Shown: positions 7,991 through 18,078, counted from the first letter of the stretch. The stretch: 38,010 nt of DNA from Candidatus Aminicenantota bacterium (GCA_002877915.1 PNJE01000076.1:1-38010); one strand, 5' to 3'. Numbers and translations are program-made. The notes: generated by a model not told the origin, from the sequence alone.

Positions 7991-8903
7991 AAACCTGACC
8001 CGTAAATTTGGCCATTTTGTAGCCGTTGACCATATAAGTTTTTCTATTCCTCGGGGCCAGGTTTTTGGCTTTTTGGGAGCTAATGGAGCCGGTAAATCAA
8101 CTACTATCAGGATGCTCTGTGGTCTATTGAAACCAACTTCAGGACAGGCAATAGTAGCAGGCTATGATATCTATCACCAATCTGAAGAAATAAAAAAAGT
8201 AATAGGTTATATGTCGCAAAAGTTTTCTCTTTATCGGGATCTCAAGGTTAAAGAGAATCTGGAATTTTTTGCCCGGGTTTATGGCCTGGATAATAAGAAG
8301 TTCAAGTCGAGAGTGGCGGAGCTTGAAGAAAAAATTGGGCTTTCAGGAAAAGAAGAGTTAATTACCGGTAAATTGCCTGTCGGCTGGCGGCAGCGTCTGG
8401 CTTTAGCCTGCGCCATCCTTCACCAGCCTGAAATTATTTTCTTAGACGAGCCAACCGGTGGAGTTGATCCATTGGCCAGGAGGCAATTCTGGGATTTGAT
8501 TTACGACCTGAGCAGCGAAGGAAAAACCATCTTCGTCACCACTCATTATTTAGACGAAGCCGAATACTGCCAGGAAATAAAAATAATGCATGCTGGCCGG
8601 ATTATCGCCGAAGGCAGCCCGGCCCAAATTAAGAAAAGGTACTTTCCAGAGAAGCTGTTCGAACTGGTAACTGCCGAGCCGCTCCGGATTTACAATTGGC
8701 TTAAAGAACAGCCGGAAATAGAGCAAATATCACTTTTCGGTAAAAAGCTTCACCTGTTAATTAGTTCTGACCAGGTCAAGCAGATTCAGGAGCGCTGGAA
8801 TGGCCTTGGAATTGGCCGCTTTGACTTGAGGCCCATTGTCCCGACGCTGGAAGATGTTTTTATTCGGCGGCTGGAGGAAGCTGGCGGGGAAAAAGGCAAG
8901 TAA
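7968..8903 (+). CDS. ABC exporter ATPase 2 (YbhF C-terminal-half-like)
   Basis: A 311-residue nucleotide-binding subunit. Walker A GANGAGKST, Walker B IIFLDEPTGGVD and the H-loop FVTTHYLDEAE are intact. The signature motif reads LPVGWRQRLALA instead of LSGGQ-type, so this half is degenerate at the position opposite to that in ATPase 1. Translation starts inside the end of the preceding gene, consistent with tight coupling and 1:1 stoichiometry. A C-terminal extension of about 90 residues follows the ATPase core, as in DrrA/YbhF relatives. Confidence 0.88.
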   Translation: MESAVIVENLTRKFGHFVAVDHISFSIPRGQVFGFLGANGAGKSTTIRMLCGLLKPTSGQAIVAGYDIYHQSEEIKKVIGYMSQKFSLYRDLKVKENLEFFARVYGLDNKKFKSRVAELEEKIGLSGKEELITGKLPVGWRQRLALACAILHQPEIIFLDEPTGGVDPLARRQFWDLIYDLSSEGKTIFVTTHYLDEAEYCQEIKIMHAGRIIAEGSPAQIKKRYFPEKLFELVTAEPLRIYNWLKEQPEIEQISLFGKKLHLLISSDQVKQIQERWNGLGIGRFDLRPIVPTLEDVFIRRLEEAGGEKGK

Positions 8904-8904
8904 G

Positions 8905-10041
8905 ATGAGCCCATTTCGCCTCCTGACGGTCATTAAGAAAGAATTTCTCCATATCAGGCGGGATCCAATTTATTTGACTTTGCTGCTCATCCTGCCCAGT
9001 TTTATCCTTATCCTGTATGGCTACGCCCTTAATTTTGATGTTAAACACCTGCCTTTAGCCGTGGTTGATTATGATCAGAGCCAATATAGCCGGCAGGTGG
9101 TAGAAAAGGTGACTGCTTCTGAATACTTTGATCTGAAATATAACTTAAAAGATAGCCGAGAAATTGATCCCCTGTTGAACCTTGACCTGATTAGACTGGC
9201 CATAGTTATACCAGTAGATTTTTCTCGAACTATTTTGGCCGGTCGGACTCCAGAAATTCAAATTATAATTGACGGCAGCAATTCTTCCAGTGCTTCTACC
9301 GGGCTTGGTTATTTAAATGCTATCTTGCAACAGTATACTATCGGTCTGAATCTGTCGTTCATGGAAAGGGCTGGTTTAAGCGGAGAAAGTCTGCCGCTCG
9401 AAAATCGCTCCCGGGTGTGGTATAACCCAGAACTAAAAAGTTCTAAATTTTTAGTGCCTGGGCTCATGGCATTTATCCTGATGATTATTATCGTTCTGGC
9501 CACTTCTCTTTCTATAGTGAGGGAAAAAGAAAAAGGAACCATGGAACAGCTTTTGCTCTCACCTTTGAGGCCGCCGGAATTGATCCTGGGGAAAATAATC
9601 CCTTATTTAATTTTATCCTTGATTGGGGCCCACCTGGTTCTTTTAACCGGCTGGCTCCTTTTCGGGGTGGCTATCAAGGGAAATTATTTTCTCCTGCTTC
9701 TTATTCTGTTATTATTTCTTTTCTGTGGTTTGAGTCAGGGACTTTTGATCTCAGCCGTCGCCAATTCTCAGCAGGTGGCTTTTATGATGGCCGGGCTGTC
9801 GACGCTGCTCCCAACTTTTGTTCTGTCAGGTTTTGTTTTTCCTATCCAAAATATGCCACATTTGATTCAACTAGTTACCTATATCATCCCGGCCCGTTAT
9901 TTTCTTGTGGGCTTGAGGTCAATTATCCTGAAGGGAGTAGGAATTAAAGCCTTTTATGCTGATGTTCTGTTTCTGATGAGCTATGCCCTGATTATGAGTC
10001 TTATTAGCTGGAGGCGTTTAAGTCAGAGTCTAAGCCGATGA
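8905..10041 (+). CDS. ABC-2 family permease (YbhS-like)
   Basis: A 378-residue inner-membrane subunit. One transmembrane helix (about residues 22-42, ending YGYALNFDVK) is followed by a large extracytoplasmic domain with the IPVDFSRTI and IIDGSNSSSAS elements typical of this family. Five more helices from about residue 185 follow, including REKEKGTMEQLLLSPL, LSGFVFPIQNMP and YIIPARYF. The open frame extends upstream to 8836, but that part would overlap the ATPase gene. The ATG at 8905, one base after the ATPase stop, gives the normal YbhS length (about 377). The downstream permease overlaps by 4 bases (ATGA). Confidence 0.88.
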   Translation: MSPFRLLTVIKKEFLHIRRDPIYLTLLLILPSFILILYGYALNFDVKHLPLAVVDYDQSQYSRQVVEKVTASEYFDLKYNLKDSREIDPLLNLDLIRLAIVIPVDFSRTILAGRTPEIQIIIDGSNSSSASTGLGYLNAILQQYTIGLNLSFMERAGLSGESLPLENRSRVWYNPELKSSKFLVPGLMAFILMIIIVLATSLSIVREKEKGTMEQLLLSPLRPPELILGKIIPYLILSLIGAHLVLLTGWLLFGVAIKGNYFLLLLILLLFLFCGLSQGLLISAVANSQQVAFMMAGLSTLLPTFVLSGFVFPIQNMPHLIQLVTYIIPARYFLVGLRSIILKGVGIKAFYADVLFLMSYALIMSLISWRRLSQSLSR

Positions 10042-11162
10042 AAAAAATATTAAGCTTTGTAAAAAAGGAACTTATTCAGATCAGGCGGGATCGCCGGCTT
10101 TTATTTGTTGTTCTGATGGCTCCGATAATCCAGCTTATAATCCTGGGCTATGCGGTCAGCCTGGATGTCAAGAATATTCCCACAATTGTTTTTGACCAAG
10201 ACCATTCTGCCACCAGCCGTCGATTTTTGTCTGAAATTTTTAACAGTGGCTATTTCCAGGAAGTTCGATTGGCCAGATCATGGTCAGAAATTCAGGCCGA
10301 TCTTGATTACGGCAGGGCGAAGATAGCCATTGTTGTTCCGGTGAATTTTGAAAGAGATTTAGCTTCGGGACAGACGGTTTCCATCCAAACTCTCTTCGAT
10401 GGAACTGATAGCCAGACGGCCTCTGCCGGGTTGAACTATCTGGAGATGATTACTCAGATGTTTGGCCAGAAAATATTAATAGAAAGGTTGGATAGCTTGA
10501 CAATTAAATTCCGGCCAGTGATTGTTCAGCCTGAGGTTAGGGTTTTCTTTAATCCTGCTCTTCTTAGTCGCCATTACCTTTTGCCAGGGATTTTTGGTTT
10601 ACTTCTCATGGTTATCAGTGTCATCCTGACTGCGATGGCCATAGTTAAAGAAAGAGATGAGGGAACAATGGAACAGCTGGTGGTAACTCCCTTGAAACCA
10701 ATAGAAATAATTGCTGGCAAGCTAATTCCCTTTTTTTTGATCGGGACGGTCGATTTAGGACTTATTTTACCCCTGACCACTTTCTGGTTTAAATTGCCCC
10801 TTCGGGGAAGCGTCGGGCTGCTGATAGGAATGAGCTTCCTTTATATGATTTCTACCTTGGGGTTGGGCTTGCTCATTTCGACTCTGGCCCGGACTCCGCA
10901 ACAGGCCATGCTGATTTCTTTTTTCTTCATGATTCCGATGATTCTTCTTTCCGGCTTTGTCTTTCCAATAGAAAATATGCCACGATTTTTTCAGTGGCTA
11001 ACTGCCATTATTCCCTTAAGGTATTATCTGGTTATCCTTCGGGGGCTTTTTTTGAAGGGGGTAGGTTTTAATTCCATAGAGAGCCAGTCGCTAAGGCTTT
11101 TTATTCTGGCTCTTGTCATCAATACTTTTGGCCTGCTCAGTTTTCATCGCCGTCTTGACTAG
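10038..11162 (+). CDS. ABC-2 family permease (YbhR-like)
   Basis: A 374-residue paralogue of the preceding permease with the same plan: an N-terminal helix ending GYAVSLDVKN, an external domain (IVVPVNFERDL, LFDGTDSQTAS), then five helices containing KERDEGTMEQLVVTPL, LSGFVFPIENMP and IIPLRYYLVILRG. The two permeases would form the heterodimeric membrane core of the exporter. The start codon overlaps the stop of the upstream gene, and the TAG stop lies 60 bases from the end of the convergent queA. I saw no good terminator in that gap. Confidence 0.88.
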   Translation: MKKILSFVKKELIQIRRDRRLLFVVLMAPIIQLIILGYAVSLDVKNIPTIVFDQDHSATSRRFLSEIFNSGYFQEVRLARSWSEIQADLDYGRAKIAIVVPVNFERDLASGQTVSIQTLFDGTDSQTASAGLNYLEMITQMFGQKILIERLDSLTIKFRPVIVQPEVRVFFNPALLSRHYLLPGIFGLLLMVISVILTAMAIVKERDEGTMEQLVVTPLKPIEIIAGKLIPFFLIGTVDLGLILPLTTFWFKLPLRGSVGLLIGMSFLYMISTLGLGLLISTLARTPQQAMLISFFFMIPMILLSGFVFPIENMPRFFQWLTAIIPLRYYLVILRGLFLKGVGFNSIESQSLRLFILALVINTFGLLSFHRRLD

Positions 11163-11222
11163 TTTTTTGCAATCCTTGAGCCGCTTTTATTAAGCCCCTT
11201 ATAATCCGCAAAGCTAAGTGAA

Positions 11223-12275
11223 TCAGATTATCAGCATACAATCGCCGTAAGAGAAGAAGCGGTATCGTTCCTTGACGGCTTCTCGGTAGGCGGCCATAAT
11301 CAGGTCGTAGCCGGCAAAAGCACTGACCAGCATCAGCAGAGTAGAGCGAGGGAGATGAAAGTTGGTCAGCAATCGATCGACTACCCTGAAATTATATCCC
11401 GGATAAATAAAAAGCCGGGTGCTCTGGGCTCCGGGTTTCAATTGGCCTTCGATCGAGGCGCTCTCCAGAGTTCTGACCACTGTGGTCCCCACGGCGGTTA
11501 TTGGGCGACCTTCTTTTTTAGCCTGATTTATCGCCTGAGCTGTCTCCGGGCTAAGATAAAAAGATTCTTCCAGCATCTGGTGGTCGGTTATTTTTTCTGC
11601 TTTTACTGGCTGGAAGGTGGCCAGCCCGACATTTAGAGTGACATAAAGTATTTCTACGCCCTTCTGTTTGAGCTCAGAGAGGGTTCCCTCAGTAAAATGC
11701 AACCCGGCGGTGGGTGCAGCTATGGAGCCGTCCTTCATAGCATAAACAGTTTGATACCTTTCAGCATCTATTTTCTTGAACCTGGGGTCGCCTTTTTTTC
11801 TTTTTATGTATGGCGGCAGGGGAGGAACGCCAATTTCTTTAAGTCTGCCCAGGACGTCAGCAGTGTTGAATTCCAGCAATCGGTGCCCGAGAGGCCACCG
11901 GGCTATAACTTTGGCTTCCAGGTTTTTATCGAAGATCAGCCAATCTCCTTCTTTAACCTTTTTAGCCGGCCGGCAGAGGACTTCCCAGACTCCAGGTTTA
12001 TATTCTTTCAGGAATAAAAATTCGATGCTTTTTCCTTCCTTGTTCTTTAGGTTAGCCCAAGCTTTGGCCGGGATAACCCGGGAATCATTAAGAATTAGAA
12101 GATCGCCCGGATGAAAGAAACGGACGATTTCTCTAAACTGGCGATGCTCAATACTCTGTTTATCCCGGCTAACGACCATCATCCTGGAGTCATCACGGTT
12201 AGGCAGTGGTTGCTGAGCGATTAGTTCTGGAGGCAACTGGTAATCGTAGTCTTTAAGAAAAATTTTTTCAGTCAT
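11223..12275 (-). CDS. queA: S-adenosylmethionine:tRNA ribosyltransferase-isomerase QueA
   Basis: A 350-residue enzyme of queuosine synthesis. It transfers and isomerises the ribosyl part of SAM onto 7-aminomethyl-7-deazaguanine in tRNA, giving epoxyqueuosine. Diagnostic segments are DYQLPPELIAQ at the N-terminus, LNDSRVIPA, GSIAAPTAGLHFT, TLNVGLATFQPV and NFHLPRSTLLMLVSAF. Length is normal. It is the last gene of the yebC-ruvCAB-queA block, 19 bases after ruvB, an arrangement common in many phyla. No queuosine partner is adjacent. Confidence 0.97.
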   Translation of the reverse strand: MTEKIFLKDYDYQLPPELIAQQPLPNRDDSRMMVVSRDKQSIEHRQFREIVRFFHPGDLLILNDSRVIPAKAWANLKNKEGKSIEFLFLKEYKPGVWEVLCRPAKKVKEGDWLIFDKNLEAKVIARWPLGHRLLEFNTADVLGRLKEIGVPPLPPYIKRKKGDPRFKKIDAERYQTVYAMKDGSIAAPTAGLHFTEGTLSELKQKGVEILYVTLNVGLATFQPVKAEKITDHQMLEESFYLSPETAQAINQAKKEGRPITAVGTTVVRTLESASIEGQLKPGAQSTRLFIYPGYNFRVVDRLLTNFHLPRSTLLMLVSAFAGYDLIMAAYREAVKERYRFFSYGDCMLII

Positions 12276-12294
12276 CTGAGGTTTTTAAAGTCTT

Positions 12295-13308
12295 TTAGAA
12301 AAGCTTTTTTTGGTCAGCCGGAGGCTTGAAGCCGAGATGCTCGTAAGCTTTGGCCGTTACCTTCCGCCCGCGGATAGTTCTCTCTAAAAAGCCCAGCCTC
12401 ATCAGGTAGGGCTCGTAAATGCCTTCGATAGTTTCTTTTTCTTCCTCTATGGCTGCGGCAATGGTATTAATGCCAACGGGCCCGCCTCCAAAATTTTCCA
12501 TGATAGTCAGAAGAATTTTTCGATCGACCTCATCAAGACCGAAAGAATCCACCTCCATTTGGTCGAGCGCCTGGTGAGCGATTCGGGCATCTATTCGTCC
12601 GTCTCCTTTAACTTCAGCAAAGTCTCTTACCCGTCTCAGCAACCGGTTAGCAATTCTCGGTGTTCCCCTGGCCCTTCTGGCAATTTCTTCAGCTCCGCCA
12701 TCTTCAATTTTTACTCTCAAGATTCTGGCTGACCGAATGATAATCTTTTTTAATTCTTCTTCCTGGTAATAATCAAGACGGTGGACAATGCCAAAACGAC
12801 TGCGCAGGGGAGCGGTGATTTTGCCGGCCCTGGTAGTAGCTCCGACCAGAGTGAATCTTTTAATTTTCAATTTGTGGCTTCGGGCTCCAGGTCCCTGTCC
12901 GATTATCACATCTAAGCTGAAATCTTCCATGGCTGAATAAAGGATTTCTTCAAGGGAAGGATGAAGCCGGTGGATTTCATCGATGAAAAGTATTTCTTTG
13001 TCCTGCAAGCTGGTCAGGATAGCGGATAGGTCACCGGCTTTCTCAATCACCGGCCCAGAGGTCGGTTTGATGCTGACCCCCAGCTCTTTGGCGATTAGAT
13101 AAGCTAAGCTGGTTTTACCTAATCCGGGAGGGCCATAGAGAAGAACATGATCTAAATTATCATTTCGTTTCCGGGCAGCTTGAATAAAAATCTTCAGATT
13201 AGTCTTAATGTTATCTTGGCCGATGAAATCTTCAAATTTCTGCGGTCGCAGGCTATCTTCGAACAGGATATCTTCTCTGGTTTTAACTGGAGTCAGGATA
13301 GCCGGCAT
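12295..13308 (-). CDS. ruvB: Holliday junction branch-migration ATPase RuvB
   Basis: A 337-residue AAA+ motor that drives branch migration with RuvA. Visible elements are [12 protein letters not shown], Walker [23 protein letters not shown] (Walker B), sensor 1 [18 protein letters not shown] with the arginine finger region, and the C-terminal winged helix ([33 protein letters not shown]). Length and all motor motifs are intact. It lies downstream of ruvA on the same strand, separated by 41 bases. Confidence 0.98.
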   Translation of the reverse strand: MPAILTPVKTREDILFEDSLRPQKFEDFIGQDNIKTNLKIFIQAARKRNDNLDHVLLYGPPGLGKTSLAYLIAKELGVSIKPTSGPVIEKAGDLSAILTSLQDKEILFIDEIHRLHPSLEEILYSAMEDFSLDVIIGQGPGARSHKLKIKRFTLVGATTRAGKITAPLRSRFGIVHRLDYYQEEELKKIIIRSARILRVKIEDGGAEEIARRARGTPRIANRLLRRVRDFAEVKGDGRIDARIAHQALDQMEVDSFGLDEVDRKILLTIMENFGGGPVGINTIAAAIEEEKETIEGIYEPYLMRLGFLERTIRGRKVTAKAYEHLGFKPPADQKKLF

Positions 13309-13349
13309 CTTATCTCTTGATTCCTTTCTTTCCTATTTAATCATCTTAA

Positions 13350-13937
13350 TCATATCTTCGACATTCTTTTTAAGCATTCCCTTAATAAAAGGTCAAAGCC
13401 AGCCTGGGTTCCAAGTGAGGATAAAGTCAGGTCGACCACCTGCTCAGATTCCTTTCTCTTGAATCCCAGATTAACCAGAGCTGAAACCAGGTCTTCTCTT
13501 TCTCTGGATTCTTTTTTGGACAGGATTTTTTCCTTTTTTTCAATTTTATCTGCCATTTCCATGATGACTCGCAGGGCTGTTTTTTTGCCGATGCCTGGAA
13601 TCATGGCCAGCCGGCTGATATTGGTATTTTTTATGGCTTCTTCCAATTCAGCCGGTTCGATTCCGGATAAAATGCTCAGGGCCAGCTTCGGACCGATACC
13701 AGAAATATTAATTAATTTTAGAAATAGGTTCTTTTCTTCTAAGCTGGCAAAGCCAAACAAAGTCAAAGAATTTTCAGTCAGATGAGTATGTACCTGAAGT
13801 TCAACCATTGAACTAGCTTCTCCGAGCTTAAAATAGGTGGAAAGAGGAATGAGCAAAGAATAGCCTACTCCATTGGTTTCAACCACTACTTCTCCCGGTT
13901 TCTTATGAAGAATTTTTCCCCGAACGTAAGCAATCAT
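13350..13937 (-). CDS. ruvA: Holliday junction DNA-binding protein RuvA
   Basis: A 195-residue protein that binds the four-way junction and loads RuvB. The N-terminal OB fold starts MIAYVRGKI. Helix-hairpin-helix motifs read ISGIGPKLALSIL and IPGIGKKTALRVI. A C-terminal RuvB-binding domain (LVSALVNLGFKRKE) follows a charged linker. The open frame continues 24 codons upstream into ruvC, but the family start is the ATG at 13937, which overlaps the ruvC stop as ATGA. The Shine-Dalgarno match is weak (AAGAAAG), as expected for a coupled start. Confidence 0.97.
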   Translation of the reverse strand: MIAYVRGKILHKKPGEVVVETNGVGYSLLIPLSTYFKLGEASSMVELQVHTHLTENSLTLFGFASLEEKNLFLKLINISGIGPKLALSILSGIEPAELEEAIKNTNISRLAMIPGIGKKTALRVIMEMADKIEKKEKILSKKESREREDLVSALVNLGFKRKESEQVVDLTLSSLGTQAGFDLLLRECLKRMSKI

Positions 13938-14455
13938 TTGATTTCTTTCTTGAAGTTTTCTGAGTTTTCTTTGATTTTTATGGCTAAATCCCGGTGATAT
14001 AGGTGACAAATAGCCGCTGCCAGGGCGTCAGAGGAATCCAGGGACATGTGCTCATCCTCCAGATTAAGAAGGATTTTTACCATTCTCTGGACCTGGTCTT
14101 TTTCCGCTTGGCCATAGCCGGTAACGGCCTTTTTTATTTCTAGGGCCGAGTATTCGAAAAGTGAGCAGTGCCTGGAGGCCACAGCTATCAAAATAGCTCC
14201 TCTGACCTGTCCGAGGGAAATAGCTGTCCGGACATTTCGAGCAAAAAAAGGATTTTCGATAGAAACTTCTTCTGGTACAAAATTATCAATCAGTTTTTCC
14301 AGTTCAATGCGAATCTCGTTCAGGCGCTGGGGGAAGTCAGCCTGACGTTTGGGCTTGATTATTCCATAAGCTATAGCCTGCAAACCATTACCCCTGTTTT
14401 CGACTATACCAAAGCCGGTCGATTGGAGGCTGGGATCAATCCCGAGAACCCTCAT
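13934..14455 (-). CDS. ruvC: Holliday junction resolvase RuvC
   Basis: A 173-residue endonuclease that cuts Holliday junctions. The RNase H-like catalytic acids are visible in LGIDPSLQSTGFG (Asp7 region), SIENPFFARN (Glu) and LDSSDALAAAICH (two Asp). It sits between yebC (18-base gap) and ruvA (4-base overlap). The last 20 residues are Lys/Glu/Asn-rich and probably disordered. Confidence 0.97.
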   Translation of the reverse strand: MRVLGIDPSLQSTGFGIVENRGNGLQAIAYGIIKPKRQADFPQRLNEIRIELEKLIDNFVPEEVSIENPFFARNVRTAISLGQVRGAILIAVASRHCSLFEYSALEIKKAVTGYGQAEKDQVQRMVKILLNLEDEHMSLDSSDALAAAICHLYHRDLAIKIKENSENFKKEIK

Positions 14456-14473
14456 TTATCAGGCCATTCTTCT

Positions 14474-15229
14474 TTAGCTCGCGGCTGAATAACGGGCGAT
14501 TTCCTCTTCATCAATATCGAAATTGGCAGAGACAGATTGAACATCATCGTGATCTTCCAGTTCTTCAATCAGTCTCAAACATTGTTCTGCTTGTTTGCCT
14601 TCGAGTTTAATATAATTCTGGGGCAGGTAACCAACATTGGAGGCAGAAATCTCGATATTATTCTGTTTTAAGGCTTCCAGCACGGCTTCATAATTTTCCG
14701 GCGTGGTGATGATTTCAAAATTGCTGCCATCATCGCGGACATCTTCTGCTCCAGCATTAAGGGCGATTTCCAGTAATTTTTCCTCATCAACTTTATTTTT
14801 TTCAACATCAATATAGCCCTGCCTCTTAAACATCCAGGCCACGCAGCCCGATTCTCCCATTCGACCCCCGAATTTGGAAAAAATATGCCTGAGTTCGGCC
14901 ACGGTTCGGTTCTTATTATCGGTTAAGGCAGTCACATAAATAGCCACTCCACCTGGTCCATAGCCTTCATAAACTACTTCTTCATAAGCGGCCCCCTCTA
15001 ACTGACCAGTTCCTTTCATAATGGCTCTTTTAATATTATCAGCTGGCATATTGACTGATTTAGCTTCGGCAATAGCTTTTCTCAAACGAGGATTTTTTTC
15101 TGGGTCACCACCCCCCGCCCTGGCCGCTACACTAATTTCTCTGATCAGCTTGGTGAACATCTTGCCGCGCTTGGCGTCTACGGCCGCTTTCTTATGTTTT
15201 ATAGAATGCCATTTCGAATGTCCGGACAT
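14474..15229 (-). CDS. yebC: YebC/PmpR (TACO1) family protein
   Basis: A 251-residue cytoplasmic protein. It begins [22 protein letters not shown], truncated here to its first motif, the near-invariant YebC opening. Later landmarks are [29 protein letters not shown] and MFKRQGYI. Family members have been described as transcription regulators and, more recently, as ribosome-associated factors helping translation of proline-rich stretches. It is the first gene of the ruvCAB-queA operon. AAGGAGAT lies 5 bases before the ATG. Confidence 0.96.
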   Translation of the reverse strand: MSGHSKWHSIKHKKAAVDAKRGKMFTKLIREISVAARAGGGDPEKNPRLRKAIAEAKSVNMPADNIKRAIMKGTGQLEGAAYEEVVYEGYGPGGVAIYVTALTDNKNRTVAELRHIFSKFGGRMGESGCVAWMFKRQGYIDVEKNKVDEEKLLEIALNAGAEDVRDDGSNFEIITTPENYEAVLEALKQNNIEISASNVGYLPQNYIKLEGKQAEQCLRLIEELEDHDDVQSVSANFDIDEEEIARYSAAS

Positions 15230-15258
15230 ATTTTATCTCCTTACTTGATTGCCAGAAA

Positions 15259-15287
15259 ATTTTAGCATATTTGAATTTTTCAAGCAA
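15259..15287 (-). promoter_or_regulatory. Promoter of the yebC-ruvCAB-queA operon
   Basis: On the minus strand TTGCTT (15282-15287), a 17-base spacer and TAAAAT (15259-15264) preceded by TGC, an extended -10. It yields a leader of about 22 bases that carries the AAGGAG site. Confidence 0.65.
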
Positions 15288-15568
15288 ACCTGCTTTTTTT
15301 ACCTATGTGGCCGGCCAGACAGAAAGTGGCCAAGGTTAGTTAGTAAGGATGAATAAAAAATAAATAAGGCCAGGGAAGATAAGTTGTTGCTACCACCATA
15401 TTAATCAGTTAAATGGTGCTGACTTTCTTGGGATAGACAGCCAATGAACTGGTAAACAAATATAAATTTAAAGTTTCCTCTTATATTATATTATTTTTAT
15501 AAGAATTGTATAATTTAATTAAAACTATTATAATATAATAAAAGAATGGAGCTCTCCAGGAAAGGAAG
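15288..15568. other. Divergent yebC/copA intergenic region with AT-rich copA promoter zone
   Basis: No gene is visible. GTGGCC occurs twice near 15305-15335. From 15480 to 15542 the sequence is almost pure A/T: CTTATA (15480-15485) is inverted as TATAAG (15498-15503), and TATAAT-like -10 boxes occur at 15509, 15529 and 15534. One of these probably starts copA, but I cannot choose a -35. No CsoR or CueR operator that I recognise is present. Confidence 0.45.
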
Positions 15569-18078
15569 ATGGATAAAAAAATAGAAAAAGAGGCCGACCA
15601 TAATCGGGGACCATTGGCGAATAAGTCCCTCGGATATAAAGAAGTTAGGAAGCTAAACCTTCAGGTCTCAGGAATGTCTTGCGCCAGCTGTGCCTTGAGA
15701 ATAGAAAAAGTTTTATCAGAAACTAAAGGAGTAAATGAGGCCATGGTAAATTTTGCCACTGGGCAGGCATTTGTGGCTTTTGATCCGGCCCAGATCAGTC
15801 CAGCTGAACTAACAAAAAAAATAGATGAGCTCGGATATAAATCCGTAGTAGAAAGGGCTGAATTTCCGGTCGGGGGGATGAGCTGCGCCTCCTGCTCTAT
15901 CGGATAGAATCTGCTCTTCAATCCTTGCCCGGAGTCCTTAAAGCTTCAGCCAACCTGGCCACCTCAACTGTAACGGTAGATTTCTTGCCGACCGAGGTCA
16001 GTACGACCAGGTTGAAGGAGGCAATCATCGGGGTCGGCTACACAGTCGGCCGTCAAGACAGTTTGACCGAGAAAGAATCAACTGCTGAGGAGCCAGAAGA
16101 AAGAGAGGTTCGATTAATTAAGAAGAAATTGCTCCTTGGAAGCCTTCTGGGTATGGTCATTTTGGTAAGTAGTTTAGGAGAATTATTCCCCTGGGTTCCT
16201 TCTATTTTTAGAAACTTTTATTTTCTCTGGCTTTTGGCTACTCCGGTTCAATTTTATGTCGGTTGGGATTTTATTCGCCGAGCCTTTGTTTCATTAAAAC
16301 ACCGAACGGCCGATATGAATACCCTGGTAGCGGTCGGGACTCTATCTGCCTATTCATATTCGCTTGTAGCGACATTATTCCCCTCAATTTTTCATCGGGC
16401 CGGATTGAAGCCAGCAGTTTATTTTGATACCTCGGCAGTTATAATAGTTTTAGTTCTTCTTGGTCGATATTTGGAAAGTCGGGCCAAAGGGCGAGCCTAT
16501 CAGGCCATAAAAAAATTAGCCGCTCTTCAGGCCAAAACTGCCCGGGTAATAAGAAATAATCAGGAGATAGAAATTCCAGCGGAAGAGGTAAAGCTTGGAG
16601 AAATAATTGTCGTCAGGCCAGGAGAAAAAATAGCAGTTGACGGAATTGTAATTGAAGGAACCGCCTCAGTAGATGAATCAGCTATTTCTGGTGAAAGCCT
16701 TCCTGTTTTTAAAAAGCCGGGAGAGGAAGTAATAGGAGCCACCATTAATCGCCGGGGCTATTTTAAATTCAGAGCCACCAGGGTCGGCTCGCAGACGGTG
16801 ATGGCCCAGATTATAAAGCTGGTCCAGGAGGCTCAAGCCACCAAAGCTCCAGTGCAGCGGCTGGCCGATAAGATAGCTGGTTATTTTGTGCCGCTGGTCA
16901 TGTCGGTGGCTGTTTTTACCTTTATCCTCTGGTTTGATTTCGGCCCACAGCCAGCTTTAACCCGGGCTTTGTTGAATTTTGTAGCCGTAATGATTATTGC
17001 CTGCCCCTGTGCTTTGGGCTTAGCTACTCCCACTGCCGTGATGGTTGGAACTGGAAAAGCGGCGGAATCAGGAATACTTATTAGAAGCGGTGAAATATTG
17101 GAAAAAGCCAGCCAGGTGGGCACAGTGATTTTCGATAAAACTGGCACTTTAACTACCGGCCAACCTCAGGTCACCGAAATCATCCCGGGGAAAAATAGTC
17201 CGGCTGATTTGTTAGAACTGGCGGCCGGAGCGGAAAAAGGGTCAGAGCATCCTCTGGCCGAGGCTATTTTGAAAGCGGCCCGGGAAGCGCATCTTGAACC
17301 ACCAGAGCCAGAAGATTTCGTGGCCGTCGAAGGTCTGGGAATTAAAGCCAGGGTTAAAGGCAAAAAATTATTAGTTGGCAGCGAACGCTTCTTAACCGCT
17401 GAGGGATTTAGCTTAAGTCAAGAAGTTAAAGATAAAATTGAAGCTTTGGAAAAACAGGGGCAGACTGTTTTGGGAGTAGCAGAACAAAATGGTTCCGAGT
17501 TTTATGGTCTTATAGCTGTATCTGATAAAATTAAAGAAGAAGCTCCAGCTGTTATTTCTGAGCTCAAAGAAATGGGCCTGATTACTGTTCTGCTTACCGG
17601 CGATAATTTTGAAACTGGCCAGGCCGTAGGCCAAAGCCTGGGCTTAGACCGAATCATTGCTGAAGTTTTACCTCAGGATAAATTAAAAGAGGTTGACCGG
17701 CTCCAAAAGGAGGGGAAGGTGGTGGCCATGGTTGGCGATGGGATTAACGATGCTCCTGCTTTGGTCCAAGCTGATGTGGGAATAGCAATAAGCTCAGCCA
17801 CTGATATAGCAATCGAAGCGGCCGATATCAGTCTAATTCGTTCTAATTTGAGAAAAGTTGTTTCAGCTTTAAAAATAAGCCGAGGCACGATGGCCATTAT
17901 CAGGCAAAATCTATTCTGGGCCTTCTTTTACAACATCATAGGAATTCCAATAGCGGCGGGAATCCTTTATCCATTCTTCCATCTGCTTCTTAACCCGATG
18001 ATCGCTTCTCTGGCTATGGCTTTCAGCTCGGTATCGGTTGTTTCCAATTCTTTAAGGTTAAAAAGAGCCAAAATTTAG
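15569..18078 (+). pseudogene. copA: Copper-exporting P1B-type ATPase CopA, frameshifted in the second HMA domain
   Basis: Two open frames together make one CopA of about 835 residues. Frame 1 (15569-15907) has heavy-metal domain HMA1 (GMSCASC, C38/C41) and the first half of HMA2 (GMSCASC, C106/C109), then stops at TAG 15905. From 15901 the -1 frame continues exactly where HMA2 should (RIESALQSLPGVL) through the membrane and catalytic parts: CPC (17002-17010), DKTGTLTTG, the SEHPLAEA His-Pro loop, GDGINDAPAL and the C-terminal NPMIASLAMAFSS. One base appears lost near 15899-15901. It may be a true mutation, a sequencing error or recoding. Frame 1 alone would give a 112-residue protein with an intact copper-chaperone-like HMA1. 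AGGAAAGG precedes the ATG. Confidence 0.85.

Noticed and set aside
8836-8904. Upstream extension of the first ABC permease
   Set aside because: It overlaps the ATPase coding region out of frame. The ATG at 8905 gives the normal family N-terminus.
15872-15907. The G6 run as the simple cause of the copA frameshift by homopolymer miscount
   Set aside because: Changing the G run would destroy the second CxxC motif. The base that restores the family sequence is missing downstream of it, at 15899-15901.
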